From positions 1-18,749 of the forward strand of contig DCIU01000015.1 of assembly GCA_002317245.1 (NCBI GenBank): a stretch of DNA of 18,749 nt, given 5' to 3'. A model generated the notes under the pieces. That model was not told the origin of the DNA. It worked only from the letters and a program-made list of their open reading frames with translations, and ran no database searches. The stretch comes from Lachnospiraceae bacterium UBA1718 (lineage in GTDB: Bacteria; Bacillota; Clostridia; Lachnospirales; Lachnospiraceae). The translations under genes were made by a program, and so were the position numbers. Positions 7,058 to 16,167 of the stretch are shown piece by piece (position 1 is the stretch's first letter; every line of letters starts with the position of its first letter).

Positions 7058-10000
7058 ATGGACGAATTAAAGAATTTTAAAGAAATAACTAAAGAAGAAC
7101 TGAAGCTTGCCAATAAGGGGATATATCTTGATGAGAAGAGAGTATTTGACCTTGATAATAAGAGCAAGGAAGAAGAATTTAGACTCCAAAAGTCAGATTC
7201 CCTAAAGGCTACTAAGAATGAAGTTGAGACTATTGCTAACATCTTAGAGACCAGAGACTTAAACCTATCTGAGGATACTATTGCCAAGCTTGAAGTAAGA
7301 CAGGGCAGGGATATGTCCCACATCCTTATTAATAGCAAGAAGTTCACTGGTGACAGTGTGGAGATGAAGGATATTAAGGATCATCTCTTAGAGCTTGAGA
7401 GGGCACTGACTGTAAGAAGGGATGCTAATACTCCTATTACTGCGGACGAGATTAGGACTATAGAGAATCACTATAAGGATACTATATCAAGCTGCCAGCA
7501 TTACCTTAATGTTAAGACCACCCGTACAGGCAATAGCAGATACGCAATGGTACTTAACCAGATGAATAACCTGTGCTCAGAGCTAGCCCTGATTACTCAG
7601 ATGAAGGAACTTAATGACCAGGGAAATGAGGAATACCTGATGGTAGAATGCCCCAGGGATCTCATTGTATCGGCCAAGCTCTATAACCTGGTCCGTGACA
7701 GAAGAGACTTCCTTGCTGATCCTGATGAGGATGCAGAAGTTCTTGCTGACGGGGAACTCACAGGTGCTGTTAATATCCCTGCAGAAGCTATGGATAAGTG
7801 GGATTCCCATACTCAGAACATTGTTAAGACCCTTGCACTTATGCAGAAGCCTAACGAGCTTGTAGGCGCCCCTGGCGATGATTACTGCAATATAACAGGT
7901 GCGCTCATTAATATACTCAGACAATTCCCCAAGGGAGCTCATTCTGTATACCTTAACTCGGGAACATTAGGATATAAGGGTAAGGGTTTCCTTAGAACTT
8001 ATAAGAATGCTAATGGAAAAAATGAGAAGTCTAACACATTAATCGGTCTGACCCAGAGCGAAGATGGCAGGCTGACTATCAGTATTGGTGACTTTTCTCA
8101 GGAGTTATCATTTAACAGGGATGCTATTATTGCTGGAATTACAGGCAATATTCTTGATAATGAGGAGACCTTCGGCAAGGAGCTTGGAAACGAGGTTGTG
8201 AACTGGATTGGTCTGGATGCGGCTAAGCAGGACCCAGCGACAACCAGGAGCATATGCCTAAAGTATGTATGCAATCGTACAGGTATTGCAGCAACAGCCC
8301 TTCATAATTTTACTACTACTGACGTAAGAATAATGGCTGAAGCCTTAAGAGATGGACTGGCCAAGCCTGCTGAGATTAAGAAGATAATAAATGAATTAGA
8401 AGGTACTGAGGAAGAAGAAAAAGACAAGGGTAAGACTAAGGGTAAGACTAAGGATAAGGCCAAGACTAAGCCTAAGAAGCTGCCTATCACCAAAAAGATG
8501 ATAAATGGTCAGGAGACTCTTGAATTACTCAGATTCCGTAATAGGAACATTGATAAGCTTGACGAGAAGGTAATATTAAAGGAACAGGCAAAGACTAAGA
8601 AGAATAATAATGAAGCAGATCCAGATAAACCAGGGCCTAATGGATGGACCCCTAACGAGATGGAGGTTAAGGCACTAGTTGCAGACCTTATCTACTCGCA
8701 GGATACCTGGCTGCATGATGAAACAGTTAAAGAGCCAGAAATAAGGATTAAGAATGTTATCAAATCTCATGGACATGCATTCTCACTCATTTTTAAGGAT
8801 GATACTATCTTAAAAAGTGTTCTTAAGAAATCACCTCTGCCAGAAGACTTCACTAAGCCCTTCTTCAAGGAGTTTGATGCTATCAGAAGAATTGCCTTAG
8901 GAGACTTCACGGATGATTTCGCGTCTAAGGACTTATCCAGAGAGCAGGCAGAGGAATTAACTAAGCAGCTGATTGACAATTCAAAGCTAATAGTGCAGTT
9001 CAAAGCCCTTGAACTGGTGATTATTACAGCCACCGAGCTTGGAAGCAGGGCCCTTCAGACTCAGATTACTGAGGCGGTGGAGAGAATGTTCGGTTCTTCG
9101 AAAAAAAAGGAGGAAAAGGTATCCGATGAGACAAGGGCGAATCTTCTGAAGAATCGTAAGGGACTTACGAACAGTGAGGTAGACGATATCAAGAAAGCTG
9201 GTAAAAAGCTGCTTGAGGACACCCTTAAGGATGCTGTGAAGGGCGACAAGGGCCAGGGATTATTTATCAAGAAAATATTCAGCAGATACTTCAAAAGTGC
9301 ATCTAACATAGATAAGAGGTCTATGATTGCCTCAGCCTTAAGGGACTGTGGAGCGACTAATATAAAGTTTAGTGAAAAAATAACCGACAAGGAAAAAGCG
9401 AAACTGGCAGGAAATTATCTTGGTGGAGTCTTCAAAGGGGCAGGTCCTTTACTTCAGAAGACCCTGCAGGGAATGCCACAGGATTCGATTCCAGCTGAGC
9501 TTAAGCAGGCATTTGCAGACGTTAAATCAAGACTGCTCCCTATTCCACAGGAGATTGTGGAGGCAGAGTTCCTCTCTATGGTTGAGAGGTCCAAGGGTGC
9601 AGTAACTAAGATTGAGGTAACCAGGGCTCTTGGTGCGGCCTCTGTTGGTCAGGCTTTCCTCTGTAAGATGTATGGACCATCCTTACCGGAGGAGGGCAAG
9701 GATGTTGTAGTTAAGATCTTAAGACCTGACGTACGTAACAGAATGATGCGTGAGAAGAAGGTAATGCTTGCCTGTGCAAAGGAAGTACCAGGCATGGAGG
9801 CTACCTATTTAGGACAGCTTGAGCGTATAGAGGAGGAACTTGACCTTACAATTGAAGCTAGAAATGTTGAGCGCGGAAAGGTATATGACAAGAGCAGAAC
9901 AAAGGGACAGGAGAGAGACTCTGTATCCTCAATGAAGCTTAATACCCTTATTGCGCCAACAATCAACTCAATGGTTATTGAGAAATCACCGGGTACAACT

Positions 10001-11740
10001 GTTGATAAGTACCTTGAGGAGATCAGGGAAAGACGGTCAGGGTCAACCGATAAATACGAGCTGCTGGCATTACTGTCTCAGGCTAAGAAGAGGCAGAAAC
10101 ACCTTATTCGTCTGGCAGAGAAATGGACAGAGGAAGGACTCTTTGGATCGGGCTTCTATCATGGTGATCTTCATGCGGGAAATATAATGATTGATGACGA
10201 TTCAGCTACAGTTATTGACTTTGGTAACGCTACACAGCTGGACCCTAAGCAGTTAGGAACTATTACCAAGATGATGGTTGCTGCAGCTATAGGGGAATAT
10301 GAGGCCTTCTTAGATGGCTTCCATAGCCTGATGAAGAAGGACAAAGAGTCTGAGGCTATGTTCAAGAAGCAGTCGAAGCAGCTTAAAAAAGAATTTCAAC
10401 TGTATCTGTCGCTGGATGATGAGAGGAGTACAGGACAGCGTATTGCAGTAGCCTTAATAAAGGCTCAGGAGCTTGGCCTTGAGCTTCCATCAGCAATATT
10501 TAACTTCTCACAGTGTCAGCTTAGACTGCAGAATACTATTGCAGAGCTTAATGAAGAAATTGGAAAAATTGAAAAGAAATATAATGAGACTAAGGGCGAT
10601 GGTATTAATCAGACCAGCTTTGACATGGCCCTCATGGTGAAGAACCATGTGGCCATCCATTATGCGGATAAAAAAGCTGATTGTTCAAAGCTAAACTCAT
10701 ATTATGCTAATGGTGCAGCATCGATTAATAGCAGGGCTACAGGTTATTTCATCGAGGATATGCTGAAAGCAGACCTTGAAGCCAGGGAAGATTTCGATGC
10801 CTCCTTCAATCCGGAGTCATATAAGGATGAGCTCTGCGACAAAATGGAAGAATTTGTTGCTAAGATCCGCACAAAGGTTAAAAATGGCGAAGCGGTTAAT
10901 AAGCTGCTTGAAGCAAGTAAGGAAGCTCAGGAAATCAGGAGCTATATAGATGAATTGAAGCTTCATACATTATCAGGCCTTAATGATATGAATGCTAAAA
11001 TGAGAGAGCAGTTACAGGAAAAGTATGCCGAAGAGAATGCAGATAAGCTCATTAGGCTTCTTGCTGATAGAAATACCACTGACGAAGAAATAGAGAAAGC
11101 ACTTGAGCCTTATTACATATCCAGATCATTTCCTAGAGCTCTTAAGATTCTTCGTAAGCACCAGGATGCCAATGACCTTACAGCAGAAAAACTGAGTGCT
11201 TTGGCACAGAGTGTAGCTGCTACTCAGACTCGGGCGACTAAAAGCAAAAAAGACGAACTGGAGGATGTTACGGATGATTTTGAAACGAAAAAACTTAATG
11301 ATAAAATCGTCGTGGCAGAGCGTCAGGTTCTGAGAAATAACATAATAAAGGATAAAAATTTTATAGAGCAGATGGCGCCATATATGACGGATCTTGAATA
11401 TGGAGAGCCGGATGAGTTAACCAAGGCATTTCTGGAGATTATGACCATGCGTGCCGCCTTAAAGGCCGATAAAACGTCTGTTAAAAAGGAAGATCAGGAG
11501 AATGCAAGGGCTAAGTTCATGTATTACCGCAATAAGAGGATGGCTAAGGAACTGAATAAAATGCAGGCCTCTATAGATAATATTAAGGTAAATGCCAATG
11601 GTAAGCCAGGTGACTTCATTAGCGTAATGGCTGATATTATCACGGATAATGTTAAGGAGACAATTGCCAGACTTGGCTTCTGGGCATGGAAGCATTCTGA
11701 CGAATTGAATGCACTGAAGAGGATTAAGAAGAAAGATTAA
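7058..11740 (+). CDS. Giant AarF/UbiB-type atypical kinase-like protein (copy 1)
   Basis: A 1560-aa soluble protein with no signal peptide or membrane helix that I can see. Canonical UbiB proteins are about 500-550 aa with C-terminal membrane helices. The core (about 785-1165) has the A-rich nucleotide loop AASVGQ (860-865), Lys886 in VVVKIL, the ELDxxxEAxN motif (927-936), catalytic loop HGDLHAGN (1035-1042) and DFGN beginning at Asp1054. The usual KxGQ motif is replaced by KGAGP starting at Lys793. The N-terminal 790 residues match no family I know; blocks conserved with copy 2 include GWTPNE at 529. Residues 448-474 are a charged lysine-repeat linker absent from copy 2. The C-terminal tail (about 1170-1560) is helical in character, diverged, and ends in a conserved RLGFWAW. 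The start aligns with that of copy 2, though no Shine-Dalgarno is visible. ATP binding is likely; kinase, AMP-transferase or ATPase activity cannot be decided. A quinone role is unlikely here. Confidence 0.82.
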   Translation: MDELKNFKEITKEELKLANKGIYLDEKRVFDLDNKSKEEEFRLQKSDSLKATKNEVETIANILETRDLNLSEDTIAKLEVRQGRDMSHILINSKKFTGDSVEMKDIKDHLLELERALTVRRDANTPITADEIRTIENHYKDTISSCQHYLNVKTTRTGNSRYAMVLNQMNNLCSELALITQMKELNDQGNEEYLMVECPRDLIVSAKLYNLVRDRRDFLADPDEDAEVLADGELTGAVNIPAEAMDKWDSHTQNIVKTLALMQKPNELVGAPGDDYCNITGALINILRQFPKGAHSVYLNSGTLGYKGKGFLRTYKNANGKNEKSNTLIGLTQSEDGRLTISIGDFSQELSFNRDAIIAGITGNILDNEETFGKELGNEVVNWIGLDAAKQDPATTRSICLKYVCNRTGIAATALHNFTTTDVRIMAEALRDGLAKPAEIKKIINELEGTEEEEKDKGKTKGKTKDKAKTKPKKLPITKKMINGQETLELLRFRNRNIDKLDEKVILKEQAKTKKNNNEADPDKPGPNGWTPNEMEVKALVADLIYSQDTWLHDETVKEPEIRIKNVIKSHGHAFSLIFKDDTILKSVLKKSPLPEDFTKPFFKEFDAIRRIALGDFTDDFASKDLSREQAEELTKQLIDNSKLIVQFKALELVIITATELGSRALQTQITEAVERMFGSSKKKEEKVSDETRANLLKNRKGLTNSEVDDIKKAGKKLLEDTLKDAVKGDKGQGLFIKKIFSRYFKSASNIDKRSMIASALRDCGATNIKFSEKITDKEKAKLAGNYLGGVFKGAGPLLQKTLQGMPQDSIPAELKQAFADVKSRLLPIPQEIVEAEFLSMVERSKGAVTKIEVTRALGAASVGQAFLCKMYGPSLPEEGKDVVVKILRPDVRNRMMREKKVMLACAKEVPGMEATYLGQLERIEEELDLTIEARNVERGKVYDKSRTKGQERDSVSSMKLNTLIAPTINSMVIEKSPGTTVDKYLEEIRERRSGSTDKYELLALLSQAKKRQKHLIRLAEKWTEEGLFGSGFYHGDLHAGNIMIDDDSATVIDFGNATQLDPKQLGTITKMMVAAAIGEYEAFLDGFHSLMKKDKESEAMFKKQSKQLKKEFQLYLSLDDERSTGQRIAVALIKAQELGLELPSAIFNFSQCQLRLQNTIAELNEEIGKIEKKYNETKGDGINQTSFDMALMVKNHVAIHYADKKADCSKLNSYYANGAASINSRATGYFIEDMLKADLEAREDFDASFNPESYKDELCDKMEEFVAKIRTKVKNGEAVNKLLEASKEAQEIRSYIDELKLHTLSGLNDMNAKMREQLQEKYAEENADKLIRLLADRNTTDEEIEKALEPYYISRSFPRALKILRKHQDANDLTAEKLSALAQSVAATQTRATKSKKDELEDVTDDFETKKLNDKIVVAERQVLRNNIIKDKNFIEQMAPYMTDLEYGEPDELTKAFLEIMTMRAALKADKTSVKKEDQENARAKFMYYRNKRMAKELNKMQASIDNIKVNANGKPGDFISVMADIITDNVKETIARLGFWAWKHSDELNALKRIKKKD
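8426..8476 (+). repeat. Short 12-nt tandem repeat encoding an alternating-lysine linker
   Basis: Two perfect copies of AAGGGTAAGACT (8426-8437 and 8438-8449) are followed by two decayed copies up to 8473. The translation places lysine at every second residue (nine in total, Lys457-Lys473), after an acidic run EEEE. The in-frame 12-nt unit suggests slippage expansion. It lies in a linker of the giant protein, and the paralogue lacks it. Confidence 0.75.
10475..10509 (+). repeat. 35-nt tract identical in the paralogous gene (copy 1)
   Basis: This tract encodes GLELPSAIFNFS in the UbiB C-lobe and is identical base for base to 15201-15235, third codon positions included, while flanking codons differ. 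It could be a gene-conversion tract between the paralogues. Confidence 0.7.
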
Positions 11741-11768
11741 ACAATAAAAAGACTTAGGAGACAGTACA

Positions 11769-14700
11769 ATGTATGACAATAAGGAAATAAGTCGAGAAGA
11801 AATAGCACTTAGCAGGCTGAATATTAATCTCGAAGAAGAGAAGCGTGTAATTAACCTTAAGGATCAGGCTAACAAGGAAGACATTAGACAATCTGATTCT
11901 CTCAAAGTGACTGAGAAGGAGATGAAGTCAATTGCTGATGTACTTGCGGATGACAGCCTGGAACTTGATGCGTTTGACCGTTCAGAACTGGAAATAAGAC
12001 AGGGACGTAATATGTCTCATATTCTTATTAACAGCAGGAAGTTCACCGGCGACAGCAAGGAGATGAAGGCAATTAAGGATAATCTGCTAACCCTTGAGAA
12101 TGCCCTGGCAACCAAGAGGGAGAACCCCTTAGAACCTATGACTACTGGGGATATTATGGCTCTTGAGAATATGTATTTATCTACTATTCAGAGCTGCCAG
12201 TATTACCTTGGTGTGAAGACTACCCATACTGGAAGTGCCAGATACAATATGGTCTTCAACAGGATGAACCAGCTGATGGATGAGCTCTCGCTTGTTGGTA
12301 AGATGAGAGAATTATCACGTATTCCGGGAATGGCTTACTGCCTACAGGTTGGATCCTATAGTGAATTAATTATGGCGGCCAAGATACATAATTATCTTCT
12401 GGATATAGGCGTTGACGATGGCGTGGATAAGACCCTTGTCAATAATCAGGTTGATGGTGCCGAGCTTACTCTGGTTAAACTTCCTGATGAAGTAATGAAT
12501 AGCTTAGATAAGCCGGCACAGGACATTATTGATATCCTTACAGCTATGAAGAAGCCACATGACTTCGTGAAGAAGGCAGGGGACGACTATGCCCATATTA
12601 CCAACTGCCTTATGAATATTCTTAGTAACTTCCCACAGGGAGCCTATGCTACATATATCAATTCTGGAACAATTGGATATGAGGGTAAGGGACTATTCAG
12701 GAAGTATAAGGATAACGATGGAAAAGTGAGGAAGGCTACAACAGTAATCGGCCTTAGACAGAGCGAGAACGGCGATCTCTTTATCAAGGTAGGAGAATTC
12801 GAGCAGCAGTTACCTTATACAAGAGAGGTTCTTGTTAATTCCATGACTAACAGCATTATTGATAACATCGATAAGTTTGGAAGAGAAGCTGTTGATAAGC
12901 AGATGGAGTGGATAGAGTACTCTGCCTTTTCTAAGTATGACCTTACTGAGGTGAGAAATAAGTGTCTTAAGTATATTGCGGGAAGAACTGGTATTGAGGC
13001 TACCAGATTCCACAATCTGGATGCAGCTAATGTCAGACTAATTGCCTTAAGCCTTAAGCATGATAATGTCAGCAAAGATGAGATTATTAGCATCCTTGGC
13101 GATATCGACTCTAAGGATACAGCACGAATGGTTAATGGCAAGGAGACCTTGGAACTTCTGACACATCGCACTAACAGACTTGAGAAATTGCAGGATAAGG
13201 TCGAGATGGTTCATCAGAATGCAGGCCCTGTGAATGCAGCAGGTGCTGAAGACGATGATCCGCAATTAATAGATGGCTGGACTCCAGAAGAATATGCGGT
13301 TAAAGCTTTTATTGCTGACCTTGTATTCTCCAAGGATACATGGATGGCAGACGGAGTTGCTAACGATCCTGTGGCGCGTATTAAGAATGTTATTAGGGAG
13401 CATAGCTATGCCTTCGCCCTTATAACAAGAGATGATACAGTACTTGACAGTATGATTACGAAGCTGCCTGGAAATGAACTGTCCTTTGGCATGATTAAAG
13501 ATCAGCTTGCGAAAATGCGTAAGAGGGCTAATAGGGTTGGCTATGATAACCCATTTACTCCAGGTGAGAACATTACAGCTGAAGCTGCGGATGCCTTCGC
13601 AGAAGAGACCATAAGCAGACAGGAGAACGATGAGGCCTTCAGAGAATTAGATGAAGGTATTTCAGAATATACAAAAAATGCGGCACATGGCTATAGCCTT
13701 GCGATGAACTTCCATAATAATAATCTCTTTGGTAATGATGAAGAGGCACCAGATACTAAACTAAATGAACTGGCCGCTACTAAGGTTAAGACACTTGATG
13801 CCAGTGGTAAGGAAAAATTCATAAAGGATGGAAATGAGCTTCTCGATAGGCTTATCACTGACTCTATGCAGGGAGATTCTGGTCAGGGTCTCTTTATGAA
13901 GAATGTTCTCAATGACTATTTCGATAGAGTAGACGATATTGACAGGAGAGCAATGATTGCATCGGCACTGCGCGACTCAAAGGCTATGACTGGAAAGCAG
14001 ACCGCTGCTCAGCTGAAAGCCGCTTCCGGTGCCTTCATTGGAGGTATGTTCAAGGGTGCAGGCCCACTTATGCAGAAAATGCTTCAGGGCATGCCTATAG
14101 ATGGTATTCCGGTTGAATTGCGTCCAGCCTTCAAGGATGTTAAGTCTAACCTTCTGCCTATCCCTAAGGAGATAGTAGAGTCACAGTTCCTTGCAATGGT
14201 AGAGAGATCCAAGGGTGCAGTTACCAAGATAGAAGTTACGAGAGCCCTTGGTGCGGCCTCTGTTGGTCAGGCCTTCCTCTGCAAATTATATGGACCTAAT
14301 ATCCCGGAAGAGGGCAAGGAGGTTGTAGTTAAGCTTCTTCGTCCGGATGTACGCAACAGGATGATGCGAGAGAAGAAGGCTATGCTGCAGTGTGCCGAGG
14401 ATACTAACCCTGGAATGGTTGCAACCTATTTGGGTCAGCTTGAGAGAATTGAGGAAGAACTTGATCTTACTATAGAGGCAAGGAATGTTGACAGAGGTAA
14501 GATCTACGACAAGAGCAGGAAGAAGGGACAGAGGACTGATGGCGTTACTTCAATGAAGCTTAATGAACTTATTGCTCCAACTCCTAATTCCATGGTTATT
14601 GAGAAGTCGCCGGGCACTACTGTTGATAAGTACCTGGGTGATCTTGACCAGGGAATAATTCAGACCCTGGATAAGATTCTTTCTAAGGATATGCTTGGCA

Positions 14701-16151
14701 GACCAGTTAGAATAGGTGGAAAAATGCAGTTAGATATTGCTGATTATAACGGTATCTATGTTCCGGAGGCCAGAGCTAAGCTTACTGCCTTGCTTGCACA
14801 GGCCCAGAAGAGACAGCAGTATCTTGTTACACTGGCTGAGAAATGGGTTGAAGAAGGACTCTTCGGATCTGGATTCTACCATGGGGATCTGCATGCTGGT
14901 AATATTATGATAGATGATGACTGTGCCACGGTTATTGACTTTGGTAATGCGACTCAGATCAAGCCAGAGCATATGGCCTGTGTTACCAAGATGATGGCAG
15001 CTGCAACCATTGGAGATGCGGAGACCTTCATGGGTGAGTTTGCTAAACTCATGAAGAAGCCTGAAGATAAAAAGGCAAAGAAAGCAACTGATGCTGCAGT
15101 AGACAGGGTTACTGGTAAGCTTAAAAAAATATTTAAGCTTGGTTCTGCAAGCAGTTCGGGACAGCGTATTGCGGTAGCACTTATGAAGGCCCAGGAGGAA
15201 GGCCTTGAGCTTCCATCAGCAATATTTAACTTCTCTCAGTGCCAGATCAGACTTCAGAATACAATTAATGACTTCAATAATCGAATTGTTCAGATGCAGG
15301 ACCTTCTTAAGCAGTTTGAGCCTTTAGATAGAGAGGGAGCGTCTGCTAATATTGTCGCTCACATGCAAAGAGCTGCAACAGTTAATGACAATACATTGCC
15401 TGAAGTATATAAATTCTTGAGATATAATTTGACGGAATGCTTTGACATGGAATCTTTTGTTCATGATCTGAGAAAAACTGATGAAAAGTCCAGAAGGGAA
15501 TTTGATGAGCATTTCATGGTGGAGGATGATCTGTATAAAAATACTGATTTTGCCAAAGCCCTGGAGAATCTTAGAAAGGCACAGGATTCTAAGGAGAAGC
15601 TCTCTGATGAAGAAATGAAAGGCCTTGAGGAGAAGGTCTTTAAGGAGCATACTAAAGCCCAGAGAAAGGTAAACGTTTCCAAGGTTGGCAACGCCTATTT
15701 TAACTATACTGTGGCTGTAAATTCGTCGGTGGAAGCTGTATTTAATATTACTAAGTATTCAAATGAATTATTTGCCAGTGAGATGGATAAATATCTGGTA
15801 AAAGAGGGAGAGAAGGACGAATTCACTCTGGTCTATGAAGAAGTTGTGGATATGAGGGAGCGTCTTCGAACTGAAGAAAACGTAGACAAAAACGAAGTAA
15901 AGCGCCTAAAGGAAAGATTTGCCTATCAGTATAAGAAAAAAATCAAGGATGATGTTGAAAGGATTAAGAAAGAATTTGGTGAAGAATATCCTGAAATGAC
16001 AGAGTATAGCCAATCCTCACCAAAGGATTTCATCGCTGTAATGGGAAATGTTATTGGTGAGAATCTGGTTAATACAATGTCACGACTTGGATTCTGGGGC
16101 TGGTGGAATGCCAGTGCACTTAATGAAATGGCTAGCAGCACCGTTAAATAA
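11769..16151 (+). CDS. Giant AarF/UbiB-type atypical kinase-like protein (copy 2)
   Basis: A 1460-aa paralogue of the upstream gene, 28 nt after its stop, with a good ribosome site (AGGAGA at 11756-11761, 7-nt gap). The kinase-like core (about 755-1170) has KGAGP starting at Lys762 in place of KxGQ, the A-rich loop beginning at Ala829, ATP-site Lys855, HGDLHAGN beginning at His1038 and DFGN beginning at Asp1057. Residues 810-839 are identical to 841-870 of copy 1. Between the hinge region (SPGTTVDKYL) and the catalytic loop it carries about 35 residues that copy 1 lacks. The N-terminal 750 residues are homologous to copy 1 but unassigned to any known family, and lack the lysine-repeat linker. 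The tail (about 1170-1460) is roughly 100 residues shorter than in copy 1 and diverged, apart from the final RLGFWGW block. No membrane segment or secretion signal is visible. It probably works with copy 1 and the flanking GNATs; the reaction is unknown. Confidence 0.82.
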   Translation: MYDNKEISREEIALSRLNINLEEEKRVINLKDQANKEDIRQSDSLKVTEKEMKSIADVLADDSLELDAFDRSELEIRQGRNMSHILINSRKFTGDSKEMKAIKDNLLTLENALATKRENPLEPMTTGDIMALENMYLSTIQSCQYYLGVKTTHTGSARYNMVFNRMNQLMDELSLVGKMRELSRIPGMAYCLQVGSYSELIMAAKIHNYLLDIGVDDGVDKTLVNNQVDGAELTLVKLPDEVMNSLDKPAQDIIDILTAMKKPHDFVKKAGDDYAHITNCLMNILSNFPQGAYATYINSGTIGYEGKGLFRKYKDNDGKVRKATTVIGLRQSENGDLFIKVGEFEQQLPYTREVLVNSMTNSIIDNIDKFGREAVDKQMEWIEYSAFSKYDLTEVRNKCLKYIAGRTGIEATRFHNLDAANVRLIALSLKHDNVSKDEIISILGDIDSKDTARMVNGKETLELLTHRTNRLEKLQDKVEMVHQNAGPVNAAGAEDDDPQLIDGWTPEEYAVKAFIADLVFSKDTWMADGVANDPVARIKNVIREHSYAFALITRDDTVLDSMITKLPGNELSFGMIKDQLAKMRKRANRVGYDNPFTPGENITAEAADAFAEETISRQENDEAFRELDEGISEYTKNAAHGYSLAMNFHNNNLFGNDEEAPDTKLNELAATKVKTLDASGKEKFIKDGNELLDRLITDSMQGDSGQGLFMKNVLNDYFDRVDDIDRRAMIASALRDSKAMTGKQTAAQLKAASGAFIGGMFKGAGPLMQKMLQGMPIDGIPVELRPAFKDVKSNLLPIPKEIVESQFLAMVERSKGAVTKIEVTRALGAASVGQAFLCKLYGPNIPEEGKEVVVKLLRPDVRNRMMREKKAMLQCAEDTNPGMVATYLGQLERIEEELDLTIEARNVDRGKIYDKSRKKGQRTDGVTSMKLNELIAPTPNSMVIEKSPGTTVDKYLGDLDQGIIQTLDKILSKDMLGRPVRIGGKMQLDIADYNGIYVPEARAKLTALLAQAQKRQQYLVTLAEKWVEEGLFGSGFYHGDLHAGNIMIDDDCATVIDFGNATQIKPEHMACVTKMMAAATIGDAETFMGEFAKLMKKPEDKKAKKATDAAVDRVTGKLKKIFKLGSASSSGQRIAVALMKAQEEGLELPSAIFNFSQCQIRLQNTINDFNNRIVQMQDLLKQFEPLDREGASANIVAHMQRAATVNDNTLPEVYKFLRYNLTECFDMESFVHDLRKTDEKSRREFDEHFMVEDDLYKNTDFAKALENLRKAQDSKEKLSDEEMKGLEEKVFKEHTKAQRKVNVSKVGNAYFNYTVAVNSSVEAVFNITKYSNELFASEMDKYLVKEGEKDEFTLVYEEVVDMRERLRTEENVDKNEVKRLKERFAYQYKKKIKDDVERIKKEFGEEYPEMTEYSQSSPKDFIAVMGNVIGENLVNTMSRLGFWGWWNASALNEMASSTVK
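15201..15235 (+). repeat. 35-nt tract identical in the paralogous gene (copy 2)
   Basis: Partner of the tract at 10475-10509, with the same 35 bases in the same reading frame inside the UbiB C-lobe. See the finding on gene conversion. Confidence 0.7.
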
Positions 16152-16157
16152 CTAAGT

Positions 16158-16161
16158 AAGG
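16158..16161 (+). promoter_or_regulatory. Weak ribosome site favouring the second of two adjacent ATGs
   Basis: AAGG lies 3 nt before ATG 16165 and 6 nt before ATG 16168. The second ATG has the better spacing and aligns exactly with the start of the paralogue at 5607, where the acetyl-CoA loop then falls at the same residue numbers. Confidence 0.45.
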
Positions 16162-16167
16162 CTAATG

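Noticed and set aside
7058..11740. A quinone biosynthesis role for the UbiB-like proteins
   Set aside because: No quinone genes nearby, no C-terminal membrane helices, altered KxGQ, and about three times the usual length; the family name alone does not support that role.
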